A DNA stretch of 64,000 nucleotides. It comes from Cupriavidus sp. U2 (GTDB lineage: Bacteria; Pseudomonadota; Gammaproteobacteria; Burkholderiales; Burkholderiaceae). The notes beneath the pieces were generated by a model, which saw nothing but the letters and a program-made list of their open reading frames with translations, had not been told where the DNA came from and did no database searches. Shown here piece after piece: positions 50,155 to 60,402 of the stretch. The translations under genes and the position numbers were made by a program. The DNA is taken from positions 151,576-215,575 of the forward strand of contig NZ_RCOG02000022.1 of the NCBI RefSeq assembly GCF_009663685.2, written 5' to 3'. Every line of letters begins with the position of its first letter. The stretch's first letter is position 1.

Positions 50155-51012
50155 TCAGGCCAGGCCGGCCCGGCGCTCGGCCGCTTCCAGCGTGTTGATC
50201 AGCAGCATCGTGATTGTCATCGGGCCGACGCCACCCGGCACCGGCGTGATATGGCCGGCTACCTCGCGCACGCCGGTAAAGTCCACGTCGCCGCACAGCT
50301 TGCCGGCATCGTCGCGGTTCATGCCCACGTCGATGACCACGGCGCCCGGCTTGACCATGTTGGCGGTGATGATGTTGCGACGGCCCACGGCGGCCACGAT
50401 GACGTCGGCGTCACGGGTGTGGGCGGCCAGGTCGCGCGTCTTGCTGTTGCAGATCGTCACGGTTGCGCCGGCCTGCAGCAGCAGCATCGCCATCGGCTTG
50501 CCCACGATGTTCGAGGCGCCCACCACTACGGCACGGGCGCCGCGCAGCGGGTACTGGATCGATTCCAGCATCTTCATGCAGCCGTACGGGGTGCAGGGGC
50601 GGAACAGCGGGGCGCCGGTCATCAGCGCGCCGGCATTGGCCACGTGGAAGCCGTCCACGTCCTTTTCGGGGGCGATGGCTTCGAGCACCTTGTGGCTGTC
50701 GATATGCTTGGGCAGCGGCAGCTGCACCAGGATGCCGTGGATCTTCGGGTCGTTGTTGAGCGCGTCGATGCGGGCCAGCAGGTCGGCTTCGGACAGGTCG
50801 GCCGGATAGCGGTCCAGCGACGAGTAGAAACCGTTGTCCTCGCAGGCCTTGACCTTGTTGCGCACATAGACCTGGCTAGCGGGATCCTCGCCCACCAGCA
50901 CCACGGCGAGCCCGGGCTGGTGACCGGCGGCGGTCAGGCGGGCAGCGCGCTGGGCGGCTTCGGCACGGATTTGTTTGGCAAGGGCGTTACCGTCGATCAA
51001 TTGGGCGGACAT
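50155..51012 (-). CDS. folD: Methylenetetrahydrofolate dehydrogenase/cyclohydrolase
   Basis: A 285-residue bifunctional enzyme that oxidises 5,10-methylene-THF with NADP and hydrolyses the product to 10-formyl-THF. Signatures present: [16 protein letters not shown] with the catalytic Lys, [24 protein letters not shown] and [13 protein letters not shown]. Length is normal. It is transcribed leftward on its own, 164 bases upstream of prlC. Confidence 0.95.
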   Translation of the reverse strand: MSAQLIDGNALAKQIRAEAAQRAARLTAAGHQPGLAVVLVGEDPASQVYVRNKVKACEDNGFYSSLDRYPADLSEADLLARIDALNNDPKIHGILVQLPLPKHIDSHKVLEAIAPEKDVDGFHVANAGALMTGAPLFRPCTPYGCMKMLESIQYPLRGARAVVVGASNIVGKPMAMLLLQAGATVTICNSKTRDLAAHTRDADVIVAAVGRRNIITANMVKPGAVVIDVGMNRDDAGKLCGDVDFTGVREVAGHITPVPGGVGPMTITMLLINTLEAAERRAGLA

Positions 51013-51166
51013 GGGCGTACGTGACTGGAAAGGCAGAGAGGAAGGGCCGCGCGCCGCGCTGGAGGGCCGGCGCGCGCAAAACCCGGATTATAAAGGCTTG
51101 GCACGATTCGGCGCCGCCTTGACCGCATGCAAGCGGAGACAGGCTGGCGACTGCTAGCATCCGGCG

Positions 51167-51865
51167 ATGGACATCGACGAATCTTCAATTCCGGAACTGC
51201 TGGCGACCTGGCCGCTGCCGACCCTGGCCGTGGCGGTGCTGGCCTGGGCGATCTCGCAACGGCCGTGGCTGGTGCTGCGCCGCGAGCCGATCCAGCATGC
51301 CTGGCTGGGCACGCTGGTGTTCCTGGCGCTGCTCTGGACGGCACGCGCCACGCTGGGCGGCGGGGTGGTGATCCAGCTGATGGGCGCGACCCTGGCCGTG
51401 ACGATGTTCGGCCTGCCGATGGCGCTGGTGACGCTGGCCATCGCCAACGTGATCTCGCTGATCGGGCTTGCCTACCTGGCCGGGCAGGCGTGGCAGGACA
51501 TCCACTGGATATCGCTGGCGCCGCGCTTTATCTGGATGGCGGCGGTGCCCGGGCTGGTCACGGCCGGCCTGCAGGCCACCTTGCGGCACTGGCTGCCGCG
51601 GCACCTGTTCATCTTTATCCTGGGCCACGGCTATTTTGCCGCGCTGGTGGCGGCCATTGTGGCGGGGGTGCTGCGGCTGGCCTGGCTCATGCTGGCCGGG
51701 CAGGCAGGCGAGGCCGGGCTGACCGTGGGCGACTGGCTGACCGGCGTGGTGATCATCGCCTTCGGCGAGGCCTTCCTGACCGGCATGCTGGTGGCCATCT
51801 TCGTCATCTACCGCCCGCAATGGGTGGTGACGTTCGCCGACGCCGAATATCTGGAGGGAAAATAG
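51167..51865 (+). CDS. CbiM-like membrane protein (energy-coupling-factor permease family)
   Basis: A 232-residue integral membrane protein with about six helices (for example LATWPLPTLAVAVLAWAI, GTLVFLALLWTARA, VTLAIANVISLIGLAYLAG, and the last at 198-218). It resembles the CbiM/ECF permease family, which takes up cobalt or nickel, but lacks the usual MHI metal-binding N-terminus and has no ATPase or small subunit next to it. The substrate is therefore doubtful. No ribosome site is obvious, and the ATG is inferred from the frame. Confidence 0.6.
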   Translation: MDIDESSIPELLATWPLPTLAVAVLAWAISQRPWLVLRREPIQHAWLGTLVFLALLWTARATLGGGVVIQLMGATLAVTMFGLPMALVTLAIANVISLIGLAYLAGQAWQDIHWISLAPRFIWMAAVPGLVTAGLQATLRHWLPRHLFIFILGHGYFAALVAAIVAGVLRLAWLMLAGQAGEAGLTVGDWLTGVVIIAFGEAFLTGMLVAIFVIYRPQWVVTFADAEYLEGK

Positions 51866-51958
51866 GAGAGCGCCGGGCTGGGCCGCGGGCGGCAGGCCCG
51901 GCGCCGGCCGCGCCGTGGCGATGCACGGGCAGCCGGCGCGTCGGGGAATGCAGCCCGG

Positions 51959-52591
51959 TCAGCTGTTGCGCGACAGTGCCAGGCGCAGCAGGTCGGCCAC
52001 CGTGTTGACGTTGAGCTTTTCCATGATGTTGGCGCGGTGCGCCTCCACGGTCTTGATGGAAATACCCAGGTCGTCGGCGATCTGCTTGTTCAGGCGGCCG
52101 GCCACGATGCGTTCCAGCACCTGCTGCTCGCGCGTGGTCAGCTTGGACAGCAGATCCTTGGCGGCGCGCTGCTCGCGGGCGGCGGAATGGTCGGTGCGGG
52201 CCTTTTGCAGCATCCGTTCCACCAGCGCACGCAGTTCGGACTCGTCGAACGGCTTTTCGATGAAATCGATCGCGCCGCGCTTCATCGTCGACACCGCCAT
52301 CGGCACGTCGCCATGGCCGGTAATGAAGACGATGGGGATGTCGATGTTCTCGGCGATCATGCGTTCCTGCAGCTCCGGACCGCTCATGCCGGGCATGCGC
52401 ACGTCCAGGATCAGGCAGGCCACCGAACTGGTGTCGTAGGCGGACAGGAACTGCTCGGCGCTGTTGAAGCTGCGCACCTGGTAGCCGTTGCCCTCTAGCA
52501 GCCAGGTCAGCGAGTCGCGCATCGCTTCATCGTCGTCGACGATGAAGACGGTCTCGCCACGATGCGGCGTTGGGCTGGGCGTTGCGGTCAT
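51959..52591 (-). CDS. FixJ-family response regulator
   Basis: A 210-residue regulator with receiver domain (Asp63 in LILDVRMPGMSGP, Lys in IEKPF) and a LuxR-type helix-turn-helix at the C-terminus (LTTREQQVLERIVAGRLNKQIADDLGISIKTVEAHRANIMEKL). The ATG at 52591 follows a GGAGACTTC ribosome region. It lies 141 bases downstream of its probable partner kinase. The pair resembles FixL/FixJ and DctB-like systems in layout. The kinase is divergent from aceE, so control of pyruvate metabolism is possible (inference). Confidence 0.92.
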   Translation of the reverse strand: MTATPSPTPHRGETVFIVDDDEAMRDSLTWLLEGNGYQVRSFNSAEQFLSAYDTSSVACLILDVRMPGMSGPELQERMIAENIDIPIVFITGHGDVPMAVSTMKRGAIDFIEKPFDESELRALVERMLQKARTDHSAAREQRAAKDLLSKLTTREQQVLERIVAGRLNKQIADDLGISIKTVEAHRANIMEKLNVNTVADLLRLALSRNS

Positions 52592-52732
52592 GAAGTCTCC
52601 TGGGGCAAAGTCGTTTGCAACGAAGTGTAACTGCATGCGGCGGCGCGCAACACCCCCAGTCAAATCGTCCGGACGGCCTCCCGATGCCCCGCGGCAGAGG
52701 GTCGTCCGGCATGCCCGGGGGCGCTCCGGAGC

Positions 52733-55354
52733 TTATTGCTCGTGTAGCGCGGGCTGCAGCGGCAAGGTGATTTTAAACGTACAACCGATGCCGTCCACAT
52801 TGTTTTCCACCCAGAGACGGCCCTGGTGGGATTCAATGATCGACCGGCAGATGTTCAGGCCCATGCCCATGCCGTCCGATTTGGTGCTGAAGAACGGCTC
52901 GAACAGGCGCTCCTTGGTGGCTTCGTCCACGCCCGGGCCCTGGTCGATCACGTCGATGCAGACCGATTGGCCGAACTCGACATTCTCGATCCGCGCGTGG
53001 AGCCGCACCACGCCGGCCGCGCGCATCGCCGGCAGGCCGGCCATGGCTTCCACGGCGTTCTTGAGCAGGTTGACCAGCACCTGCTCGATCAGCACCGGGT
53101 CCACATACAGCATCGTCGGCGGGGCGGGCAGGCGTGTCAGGATGGTCACGCGGCGGCGCGTGGCTTCCAGGTCGGCCAGGCCCACGGCGTCGGCCACGAT
53201 GTCGTGCAGGGCGGCCTCGCGCCGCTGGGGCTGGCTGCGCTTCACGAAGCCGCGGATGCGGCTGATGATGGTGCCGGCCCGCACGGCCTGTGCTGACGTC
53301 TTTTCCAGTACCGGGATCAGGTCTTCGGGCGTGCTGCGGCCCGAATGCAGGCGCGCCACGGCGCCCATGCAGTAGTTATTGATGGCGGCCAGCGGCTGGT
53401 TCAGCTCGTGCGCCAGCGACGACGCCATCTCGCCCATGGTGGTCAGGCGGCTGGTGAACTGCAGGCGTTCCTCGTGCTGGCGCGCCATTTCCTCGGCGGC
53501 CTTGCGGACCGTGATGTCGGTGGCGATCTGCATCTGCGCCAGGTGTCCGTCCACCCACTGGATATAGCGGCGGCGCACTTCGAACCATTTCTGCATGTCG
53601 GGCACGAACACTTCCCGGGCGTCTGACGCGTACGGCATCAATTCCGAGGCGGGGAGGCCGGCGTAGGCGTCGACGAAATCGGTGTTGTCACTCGACATCT
53701 GTTCCTTGTCGAAGTCGTCGCCCGCCAGTTTCAGGTGCCCCTCTGCCTCCCAGCCGAACAGCTGGCGGTAATAGCGGTTGGCGAACAGCAGTTCGGCCTT
53801 GTCGGTGGCCAGCACCGACACCGCGGCGTCCAGGCTTTCCAGCACCGTCGTGAAGCGGTCGTGCGCGGCGGCCAGTTCCTCGCGGGCGCGCTTGGGCTCG
53901 GTGATGTCCGTCATCGAGCTCATCCAGCCCGTATGACGGCCGCGGCTATCCACCAGCGGCGACACGTACATCCGCGCGAAGAAGCTGCTGCCGTCGCGGC
54001 GCATCACGCGCATTTCGTAGCCGGTGGCCGGCGACTTGCCCTGCAGCGTCAGGTCGATCTGCTTCTGCATTTCCTGCTGGTCGTTGGGCGGCCAGTAGGG
54101 GAAGGGCGGGATGCGGCCCACCAGTTCGGGCTCGGTCCAGCCTGTCATGCGGCAGAACGCCGGATTCACGTAGGTGATGCGGCCGTTCAGGTCAAGCGCC
54201 CGCAGTCCGATCAGCATCGAGTTTTCCATCGCGCGCCGGAACGATGTCTCGGCCAGCAGCGCGCGCTGCGCCTCGGAGCGCCGGCTGGTGTGCCGCCACA
54301 TGCTCCACAGGCTCCATAGCAGGAAGCATGACAGCCCCACCACCAGCCACAGCAGCATGTTGTTGGGCAGGTTCGATGGCGGCGGATAGGCGTCGGCGCG
54401 CAGCGACAGCGAATGGCCCGGGGGGTCGAGCAGCACCTCGTAGGACAGCGCATTGCCCGGCACCGGCCGCACCGACGTGCTGGCGCGCGTCTGGTTGTTC
54501 TTGTCGATCAGCGAAAAGCGGTACCGCTCGGTCAGCTCGGGCGGCAGCAGGTGGGTCAGGATGCCGTTGATCGAATAGAGCGCCCCGAGCGTGCCCAGGA
54601 ACTCGTTGTCGCGCACGATCGGCACTTCCATCAGCATGAAGCTGTCGCCGCGGTCGTTGGTCAACGGGCGGGAATAGACCACGCGCTGGGTCTCGCGCGC
54701 GGCATCGAAGGTGTCCAGTACCTCGGGTTCCAGCGGCTGGTCGACAGTCTCCCGTAGCCGTCCAGCGAATTCGGACGTCGATGGCAGCGACCAGCGGCCC
54801 CGCTTGGTGGCGTCGAGCCAGTTGATGAAAACGATTTCGGGGTTTTCGCGCAGGATTTCCTGGGCGGCGGTGCGGTACGCGCCCTGGTCCAGCTGCGCGG
54901 CGGCGATGTCGCGCGCCAGCGAAGCCATCTGGTCCTGGTTGCTCAGCAGGGATAGCCGCACACGCTGCTGGGCCCAGGCGGCGTCACGGTACAGCGAGTC
55001 GCGCTGCTGCTGGCGCTCGGTCTCGTGCAGCGACCACAGGATGACGCCCATCGCCACGGTGAACAGCACGATGGCCACCAGCGGAATGAACATGAACCAG
55101 CTGGTCGCCACCAGATTGCGCCAGCGCATGATCCACAGGCGGCGCGGCGGTGCGGCCAGCGGTTCCATGACGTCGGCGTGATCGGCATGTTCGCCGTGGC
55201 CAGGGTGGTCGTCGTGACCGCCATGTGGGTCGCCATGGCCCGCGCGCGCCACGCCGGGCGCAACGCCCTGGGCGGAATCGCTGACGGTACCGGCGGAATT
55301 CGGTGGCAGGATGGCCGTTCGCAGGCCAGAGAGGATTCGGTCGAAGAACTGCAT
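52733..55354 (-). CDS. PAS-domain sensor histidine kinase with His-rich N-terminus
   Basis: An 873-residue kinase. Residues 40-59 hold seven His (H40, 44, 47, 50, 53, 56, 59) mixed with Asp and Gly, before the first membrane helix (about 82-108). A periplasmic sensor region of about 210 residues follows, then a second helix (about 318-340) and two PAS domains (about 360-480 and 490-620). The H-box is ASSLAHELNQPLAAINNY, followed by an ATPase domain with NLLKNAVEAM, DQGPGVD and GMGMGLNICRS. The ATG at 55354 fits the first structured residues. The domain order is FixL-like. Divergent from aceE. Confidence 0.92.
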   Translation of the reverse strand: MQFFDRILSGLRTAILPPNSAGTVSDSAQGVAPGVARAGHGDPHGGHDDHPGHGEHADHADVMEPLAAPPRRLWIMRWRNLVATSWFMFIPLVAIVLFTVAMGVILWSLHETERQQQRDSLYRDAAWAQQRVRLSLLSNQDQMASLARDIAAAQLDQGAYRTAAQEILRENPEIVFINWLDATKRGRWSLPSTSEFAGRLRETVDQPLEPEVLDTFDAARETQRVVYSRPLTNDRGDSFMLMEVPIVRDNEFLGTLGALYSINGILTHLLPPELTERYRFSLIDKNNQTRASTSVRPVPGNALSYEVLLDPPGHSLSLRADAYPPPSNLPNNMLLWLVVGLSCFLLWSLWSMWRHTSRRSEAQRALLAETSFRRAMENSMLIGLRALDLNGRITYVNPAFCRMTGWTEPELVGRIPPFPYWPPNDQQEMQKQIDLTLQGKSPATGYEMRVMRRDGSSFFARMYVSPLVDSRGRHTGWMSSMTDITEPKRAREELAAAHDRFTTVLESLDAAVSVLATDKAELLFANRYYRQLFGWEAEGHLKLAGDDFDKEQMSSDNTDFVDAYAGLPASELMPYASDAREVFVPDMQKWFEVRRRYIQWVDGHLAQMQIATDITVRKAAEEMARQHEERLQFTSRLTTMGEMASSLAHELNQPLAAINNYCMGAVARLHSGRSTPEDLIPVLEKTSAQAVRAGTIISRIRGFVKRSQPQRREAALHDIVADAVGLADLEATRRRVTILTRLPAPPTMLYVDPVLIEQVLVNLLKNAVEAMAGLPAMRAAGVVRLHARIENVEFGQSVCIDVIDQGPGVDEATKERLFEPFFSTKSDGMGMGLNICRSIIESHQGRLWVENNVDGIGCTFKITLPLQPALHEQ

Positions 55355-55787
55355 AGGGGATTGACGGTCAGCCAACCAGTGTATCGGCTTTATTGCGGTG
55401 CGTCGCTTGGGGAAAGCGCCTATCCGGCACAGGCGGATTCGCACATCCACCAGGCCGTTTGACGGCGCGTGCATGCGGTTTCTGGTGCACTGCCGCAATA
55501 TTTCACATTATAAGAAAGGACTTCGTAATCTGAAAATTTAGCTTGTCAGCCGTTGCTGTGCTTCCATAGAATCGCTTCGACCGAACAATGCGGGCGGAGC
55601 CGTGTGCTTGAGCCGATGAGGATCCGGGCGACACGACCCGATGCGAAAGATCCCGGTCCTGGCCAGTGAACCGATGCCAGGGCCCCGCGGCAAGGGCTCC
55701 GCTGCGACGTCAACACCGTCAGACCGGCCAACCGAGATCCGCCATACCGGGCGGGCGCCGGGGCAGGAATTTACCCAGGAGACAGTC
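55355..55787. other. Divergent control region of sensor kinase and aceE
   Basis: The 433-base gap has an AT-rich patch (AATATTTCACATTATAAG, 55498-55515) and a likely aceE promoter at 55543-55572. That leaves a leader of about 210 bases. The leader has no recognised riboswitch. A known PdhR-type palindrome was not seen. Confidence 0.5.
55543..55572 (+). promoter_or_regulatory. Candidate sigma-70 promoter of aceE
   Basis: TTGTCA, 18 bases, TAGAAT. It lies about 216 bases before the aceE ATG. Both hexamers are good but the spacer is one longer than ideal. Confidence 0.45.
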
Positions 55788-58475
55788 ATGTCCGCTGTAC
55801 CAGAGCAGATCCTCGGCGCCAGCAGCGCCAACGACGCAGATCCCCAGGAAACGCATGAATGGCTGGACGCCCTGCAGGGCGTCCTGAACGCGGAAGGCTC
55901 CGACCGCGCCGCCTTCCTGATCGACAAGCAGATCGAATACGCACGCGTGAACGGCGTGACCCAGCCGTTCCACGCCGAAACGCCGTATATCAACACCATT
56001 CCGGTGGAGCAGCAGGCACGCATTCCGGGCGACCAGGACATCGAGCACCGCATCCGCTCGTACACGCGCTGGAACGCGATGGCCATGGTGCTGCGCGCCA
56101 ACAAGAACACCAACGTCGGCGGCCATATCTCGTCGTTCGCCTCGGCGGCCACGCTCTATGACGTGGGCTACAACCACTTCTGGCGCGCGCCGTCGGAACA
56201 GAGCGGCGGCGACCTGGTCTTCGTGCAGGGCCACTCGGCTCCGGGCGTGTACTCGCGCGCCTTCCTGCTGGGCCGCCTGACGGTCGAACAGCTCGACAAC
56301 TTCCGCCAGGAAGTGGACGGCAAGGGCATCTCGTCGTACCCGCACCCGTGGTTGATGCCGGATTTCTGGCAGTTCCCGACCGTGTCGATGGGCCTGGGCC
56401 CGATCATGGCCATCTACCAGGCCCGCTTCATGAAGTACCTGGGCAGCCGTGGCCTGGTGAACACCGAAGGCCGCAAGGTGTGGGCCTTCCTGGGCGACGG
56501 CGAGACCGACGAGCCGGAATCGCTGGGCGCGATCGGCATGGCCGGCCGCGAAAAGCTGGACAACCTGGTCTTCGTGATCAACTGCAACTTGCAACGCCTG
56601 GACGGCCCGGTGCGCGGCAACGGCAAGATCATCCAGGAACTGGAATCGGAATTCCGCGGTTCGGGCTGGAACGTGATCAAGGTGGTGTGGGGCAGCCGCT
56701 GGGACCAGCTGCTGCAGCGCGACACCAAGGGCCTGCTGATGAAGCGCATGATGGACTGCGTGGACGGCGAGTACCAGACCTTCAAGGCCAAGGACGGCGC
56801 CTACGTGCGCGAGCACTTCTTCAACACGCCGGAGCTGAAGGCCATGGTGGCCGACTGGTCCGACGACGACATCTGGCGCCTGAACCGTGGCGGCCATGAT
56901 CCGCACAAGGTGTACGCGGCCTACAAGGCGGCCAGCGAGCACAAGGGCCAGCCGACGCTGATCCTGGCCAAGACCATCAAGGGCTATGGCATGGGCGATG
57001 CCGGCCAGGCCATGAACGTGGCCCACCAGCAGAAGAAGATGCCGGTGGACGCCATCCGCGCGTTCCGCGACCAGTTCAACATCCCGGTGCCGGACGACAA
57101 GCTGGAGGAAGTCCCGTACCTGACCTTCGAGGAAGGCTCGAAGGAACTGGAATACATGCGCCAGGCGCGCATGAACCTGGGCGGCTACCTGCCCGCCCGC
57201 CGCCAGAAGGCCGAAGCGCTGAAGGTGCCCGAACTGTCGGCGTTCGACGCGCTGCTGAAGGCCACCGGCGAAGGCCGCGAAGTGTCCACCACGATGGCCT
57301 TCGTGCGGATCCTGAACACGCTGCTCAAGGACAAGCAGATCGGCAAGCACGTGGTGCCCATCGTGCCGGACGAATCGCGCACGTTCGGCATGGAAGGCCT
57401 GTTCCGCCAGGTAGGTATCTGGAACCAGGAAGGCCAGAAGTACGTGCCGGAAGACCATGACCAGCTGATGTTCTACAAGGAATCGCAGACGGGTCAGGTG
57501 CTGCAGGAAGGCATCAACGAAGCCGGCGCCATGTGCGACTGGATCGCCGCCGCCACGTCGTATTCGACGCACGGCGTGCAGATGATCCCGTTCTACATCT
57601 ACTACTCGATGTTCGGCATCCAGCGTATCGGCGACCTGTGCTGGGCCGCGGCCGACATGCGCTCGCGCGGTTTCCTGCTGGGCGGCACGTCGGGCCGGAC
57701 CACGCTGAACGGCGAAGGCCTGCAGCACGAGGACGGCCATTCGCACGTGTTCCACGCCGTGATTCCGAACTGCATCTCGTACGACCCGACGTTCCAGTAC
57801 GAGCTGGCCGTGATCATGCAGGACGGCCTGCGCCGCATGTATGCCGAACAGGAAGACGTGTATTACTACCTGACGGTGATGAACGAGAACTACGAACATC
57901 CGGAAATGCCGGCTGGCGTGGAAAAGGACATCGTCAAGGGCATGTACCAGTTCCGCAAGGGCGTGGAAAACAGCAATGCGCCGCGCGTGCAGCTGCTGGG
58001 TTCGGGCACGATCTTCCGCGAGGTGATCGCCGCCGCCGACATGCTCAAGAAGGACTGGGGCGTGGAATCGGACATCTGGAGCTGCCCGAGCTTCACCGAA
58101 CTGGCCCGCGAAGGCCAGGCCGTGGAGCGCCACAACCTGCTGCACCCGACGGAAGCGCCGCGCGAGTCGTTCGTGGCCCAGAAGCTGAAGGGCGTGCGTG
58201 GCCCGGTCATCGCATCGACCGACTACATCCGCGCGTTCGCCGAGCAGATCCGTCCGTTCGTGCCGCGCCGCTACGTGGTGCTGGGCACCGACGGCTTCGG
58301 CCGCTCGGATACCCGCGAGAAGCTGCGTCACTTCTTCGAAGTGGACCGCAACTGGGTGACGGTGGCCGCGCTGAAGGCGCTGGCTGACGAAGGTGCGATC
58401 GGTCGCGAAAAGGTGGCGGAAGCCATCAAGAAGTACAACCTCGACCCGAACAAGCCGAACCCGATGTCGGTCTGA
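55788..58475 (+). CDS. aceE: Pyruvate dehydrogenase E1 component (homodimeric)
   Basis: An 895-residue thiamine-diphosphate enzyme that decarboxylates pyruvate and passes the acetyl group to E2. The ATG at 55788 follows CCAGGAGACAG, the true ribosome site. The longer frame is rejected. The TPP motif GDGETDEPESLGAIGMAGREKLDNLVFVINCN is at about 250-280. Length and sequence match the homodimeric AceE class. First gene of the aceE-aceF-hslV-like-lpdA run, divergent from a sensor kinase gene. Confidence 0.97.
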   Translation: MSAVPEQILGASSANDADPQETHEWLDALQGVLNAEGSDRAAFLIDKQIEYARVNGVTQPFHAETPYINTIPVEQQARIPGDQDIEHRIRSYTRWNAMAMVLRANKNTNVGGHISSFASAATLYDVGYNHFWRAPSEQSGGDLVFVQGHSAPGVYSRAFLLGRLTVEQLDNFRQEVDGKGISSYPHPWLMPDFWQFPTVSMGLGPIMAIYQARFMKYLGSRGLVNTEGRKVWAFLGDGETDEPESLGAIGMAGREKLDNLVFVINCNLQRLDGPVRGNGKIIQELESEFRGSGWNVIKVVWGSRWDQLLQRDTKGLLMKRMMDCVDGEYQTFKAKDGAYVREHFFNTPELKAMVADWSDDDIWRLNRGGHDPHKVYAAYKAASEHKGQPTLILAKTIKGYGMGDAGQAMNVAHQQKKMPVDAIRAFRDQFNIPVPDDKLEEVPYLTFEEGSKELEYMRQARMNLGGYLPARRQKAEALKVPELSAFDALLKATGEGREVSTTMAFVRILNTLLKDKQIGKHVVPIVPDESRTFGMEGLFRQVGIWNQEGQKYVPEDHDQLMFYKESQTGQVLQEGINEAGAMCDWIAAATSYSTHGVQMIPFYIYYSMFGIQRIGDLCWAAADMRSRGFLLGGTSGRTTLNGEGLQHEDGHSHVFHAVIPNCISYDPTFQYELAVIMQDGLRRMYAEQEDVYYYLTVMNENYEHPEMPAGVEKDIVKGMYQFRKGVENSNAPRVQLLGSGTIFREVIAAADMLKKDWGVESDIWSCPSFTELAREGQAVERHNLLHPTEAPRESFVAQKLKGVRGPVIASTDYIRAFAEQIRPFVPRRYVVLGTDGFGRSDTREKLRHFFEVDRNWVTVAALKALADEGAIGREKVAEAIKKYNLDPNKPNPMSV

Positions 58476-58677
58476 TTCCCCGGACTTGCACGACTGAACC
58501 CCCGCAGCGCGGCCACCCGCCGCGCCGCGGGCGCCCCCGGCTGGCCCGGCGGTGCCCCGCGGCGCAGGTGATGCGCGGCAGCGTGACAGATGCGTGCGGC
58601 GAGAGTAACCTCGCCGATTGCGTTTGTCGTGTTGAGCGTAACGAACCAGGGTGCCGGCTGCCCAGGAGAGACACTGA

Positions 58678-60339
58678 ATGAGTCAAGCGATTGAAATCAA
58701 GGTGCCGGACATCGGCGACTACGACGCCGTTCCCGTCATCGAAGTGCATGTGAAGCCGGGCGACCAGATCAACGCGGAAGACGCGCTGGTCACGCTGGAA
58801 TCGGACAAGGCCACGATGGACGTACCGTCGCCGCAGGCCGGCACGGTCAAGGAAGTCAAGATCAAGGTGGGCGACAACGTGGCCGAGGGCACCGTCCTGG
58901 TCATGCTGGAGCCTGCCGGCGCCGCCGCGGCGGCGCCTGCTCCGGCTCCGGCTCCGGCCGCCGCCCCGGCGCCTGCCGCCGCGGCTCCGTCGCCGGCGCC
59001 CGCCGCCCCGGCGCCTGCTCCCGCAGCCGCGCCGGCTGGCGGTGGCACGGTCGAGGTCAAGGTGCCGGACATCGGCGACTACGACGCCGTTCCCGTCATC
59101 GAAGTGCACGTGAAGCCGGGCGACCAGATCAACGCCGAAGACGCGCTGGTGACGCTGGAGTCCGACAAGGCCACGATGGACGTGCCGGCCCCGCAGGGTG
59201 GCACCGTCAAGGAAGTCAAGGTCAAGGTGGGCGACAACGTGTCCGAAGGCACGCTGATCCTGATCCTGGAAGCCGCTGGCGGCGCCGCCGCAGCCCCGGC
59301 GCCGGCCGCAGCACCCGCTGCCGCCCCGGCTGCTGCTGCACCGGCACCGGCACCCGCGCCGGCAGCTGCCGCCCCGGCCCCGGTCCCGGCCGCTGCGCCG
59401 GCCCAGGGCGTGACCGGCAAGGCCGCCCACGCCAGCCCGTCCGTGCGCAAGTTCGCACGTGAACTGGGTGTGGACGTGGCACGCGTACCGGGCTCCGGTC
59501 CGAAGGGCCGTATCACCCAGCAGGACGTGCAGAACTTCGTCAAGGGCGTGATGTCGGGCCAGACCGCTGCCCCGGCGGCCGCTGCCGGCGGTGGCTCGGG
59601 CGTCGGCCTGGACCTGCTGCCGTGGCCGAAGGTCGATTTCACGCGCTTCGGCGAAGTGGAATCGAAGCCGCTGTCGCGCATCAAGAAGATCTCGGGCGCC
59701 AACCTGCACCGCAACTGGGTGATGATCCCCCACGTCACCAACTGCGACGAGGCGGATATCACGGACCTGGAAGCGTTCCGCGTGCAGCTGAACAAGGAAA
59801 ACGAGAAGGCCGGCATCAAGGTCACGATGCTCGCGTTCATGATCAAGGCCACCGTGGCGGCGCTGAAGAAGTTCCCGAACTTCAACGCATCGCTGGACGG
59901 CGACAACCTGGTGCTGAAGAAGTACTTCAACATCGGCTTCGCCGCCGACACGCCGAACGGCCTGGTCGTGCCGGTGATCAAGGACGCCGACAAGAAGGGC
60001 GTGATCGAGATCAGCCAGGAAATGGGCGAGCTGGCCAAGCTGGCGCGCGACGGCAAGCTGAAGCCTGACCAGATGCAGGGCGGCTGCTTCTCGATCTCGT
60101 CGCTGGGTGGCATTGGCGGCACCTACTTCACGCCAATCATCAATGCGCCGGAAGTGGCCATCATGGGCGTGTGCAAGTCGTACATGAAGCCGGTCTGGGA
60201 CGGCAAGCAGTTCGCGCCGCGCCTGACGCTGCCGCTGTCGCTGTCGTGGGATCACCGCGTGATCGACGGCGCCGAGGCCGCGCGCTTCAATACGTACTTT
60301 GCGGCGCTGCTGGCGGATTTCCGCCGGATTCTTCTCTAA
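58678..60339 (+). CDS. aceF: Dihydrolipoamide acetyltransferase E2 with two lipoyl domains
   Basis: A 553-residue core enzyme of the pyruvate dehydrogenase complex. Two lipoyl domains (about 3-78 and 122-197) each present the lipoylated Lys in [10 protein letters not shown]. Ala/Pro-rich linkers of about 40 residues follow each. The peripheral subunit-binding domain (about 250-285) has [37 protein letters not shown]. The catalytic domain ends with [20 protein letters not shown] (active His and Asp). The DNA of the two lipoyl domains is nearly identical at a 360-base offset. It lies 202 bases after aceE. Confidence 0.97.
   Translation: MSQAIEIKVPDIGDYDAVPVIEVHVKPGDQINAEDALVTLESDKATMDVPSPQAGTVKEVKIKVGDNVAEGTVLVMLEPAGAAAAAPAPAPAPAAAPAPAAAAPSPAPAAPAPAPAAAPAGGGTVEVKVPDIGDYDAVPVIEVHVKPGDQINAEDALVTLESDKATMDVPAPQGGTVKEVKVKVGDNVSEGTLILILEAAGGAAAAPAPAAAPAAAPAAAAPAPAPAPAAAAPAPVPAAAPAQGVTGKAAHASPSVRKFARELGVDVARVPGSGPKGRITQQDVQNFVKGVMSGQTAAPAAAAGGGSGVGLDLLPWPKVDFTRFGEVESKPLSRIKKISGANLHRNWVMIPHVTNCDEADITDLEAFRVQLNKENEKAGIKVTMLAFMIKATVAALKKFPNFNASLDGDNLVLKKYFNIGFAADTPNGLVVPVIKDADKKGVIEISQEMGELAKLARDGKLKPDQMQGGCFSISSLGGIGGTYFTPIINAPEVAIMGVCKSYMKPVWDGKQFAPRLTLPLSLSWDHRVIDGAEAARFNTYFAALLADFRRILL
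58697..58879 (+). repeat. Lipoyl-domain DNA repeat, copy 1
   Basis: About 183 bases that recur at exactly 360 bases downstream (59057-59239) with few differences, mostly silent. They encode the first lipoyl domain of aceF. The strong DNA identity shows recent duplication or gene conversion. Confidence 0.85.
59057..59239 (+). repeat. Lipoyl-domain DNA repeat, copy 2
   Basis: Second copy of the lipoyl-domain DNA in aceF, offset by exactly 360 bases from copy 1. Long direct repeats of this kind can lose or gain a domain by recombination. Confidence 0.85.
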
Positions 60340-60402
60340 GTACCGAAGCAACCCGCCGGCGGGTCCGGCGGGATTGTCCGCACAGATTCAAAGGGGCGAG
60401 CC

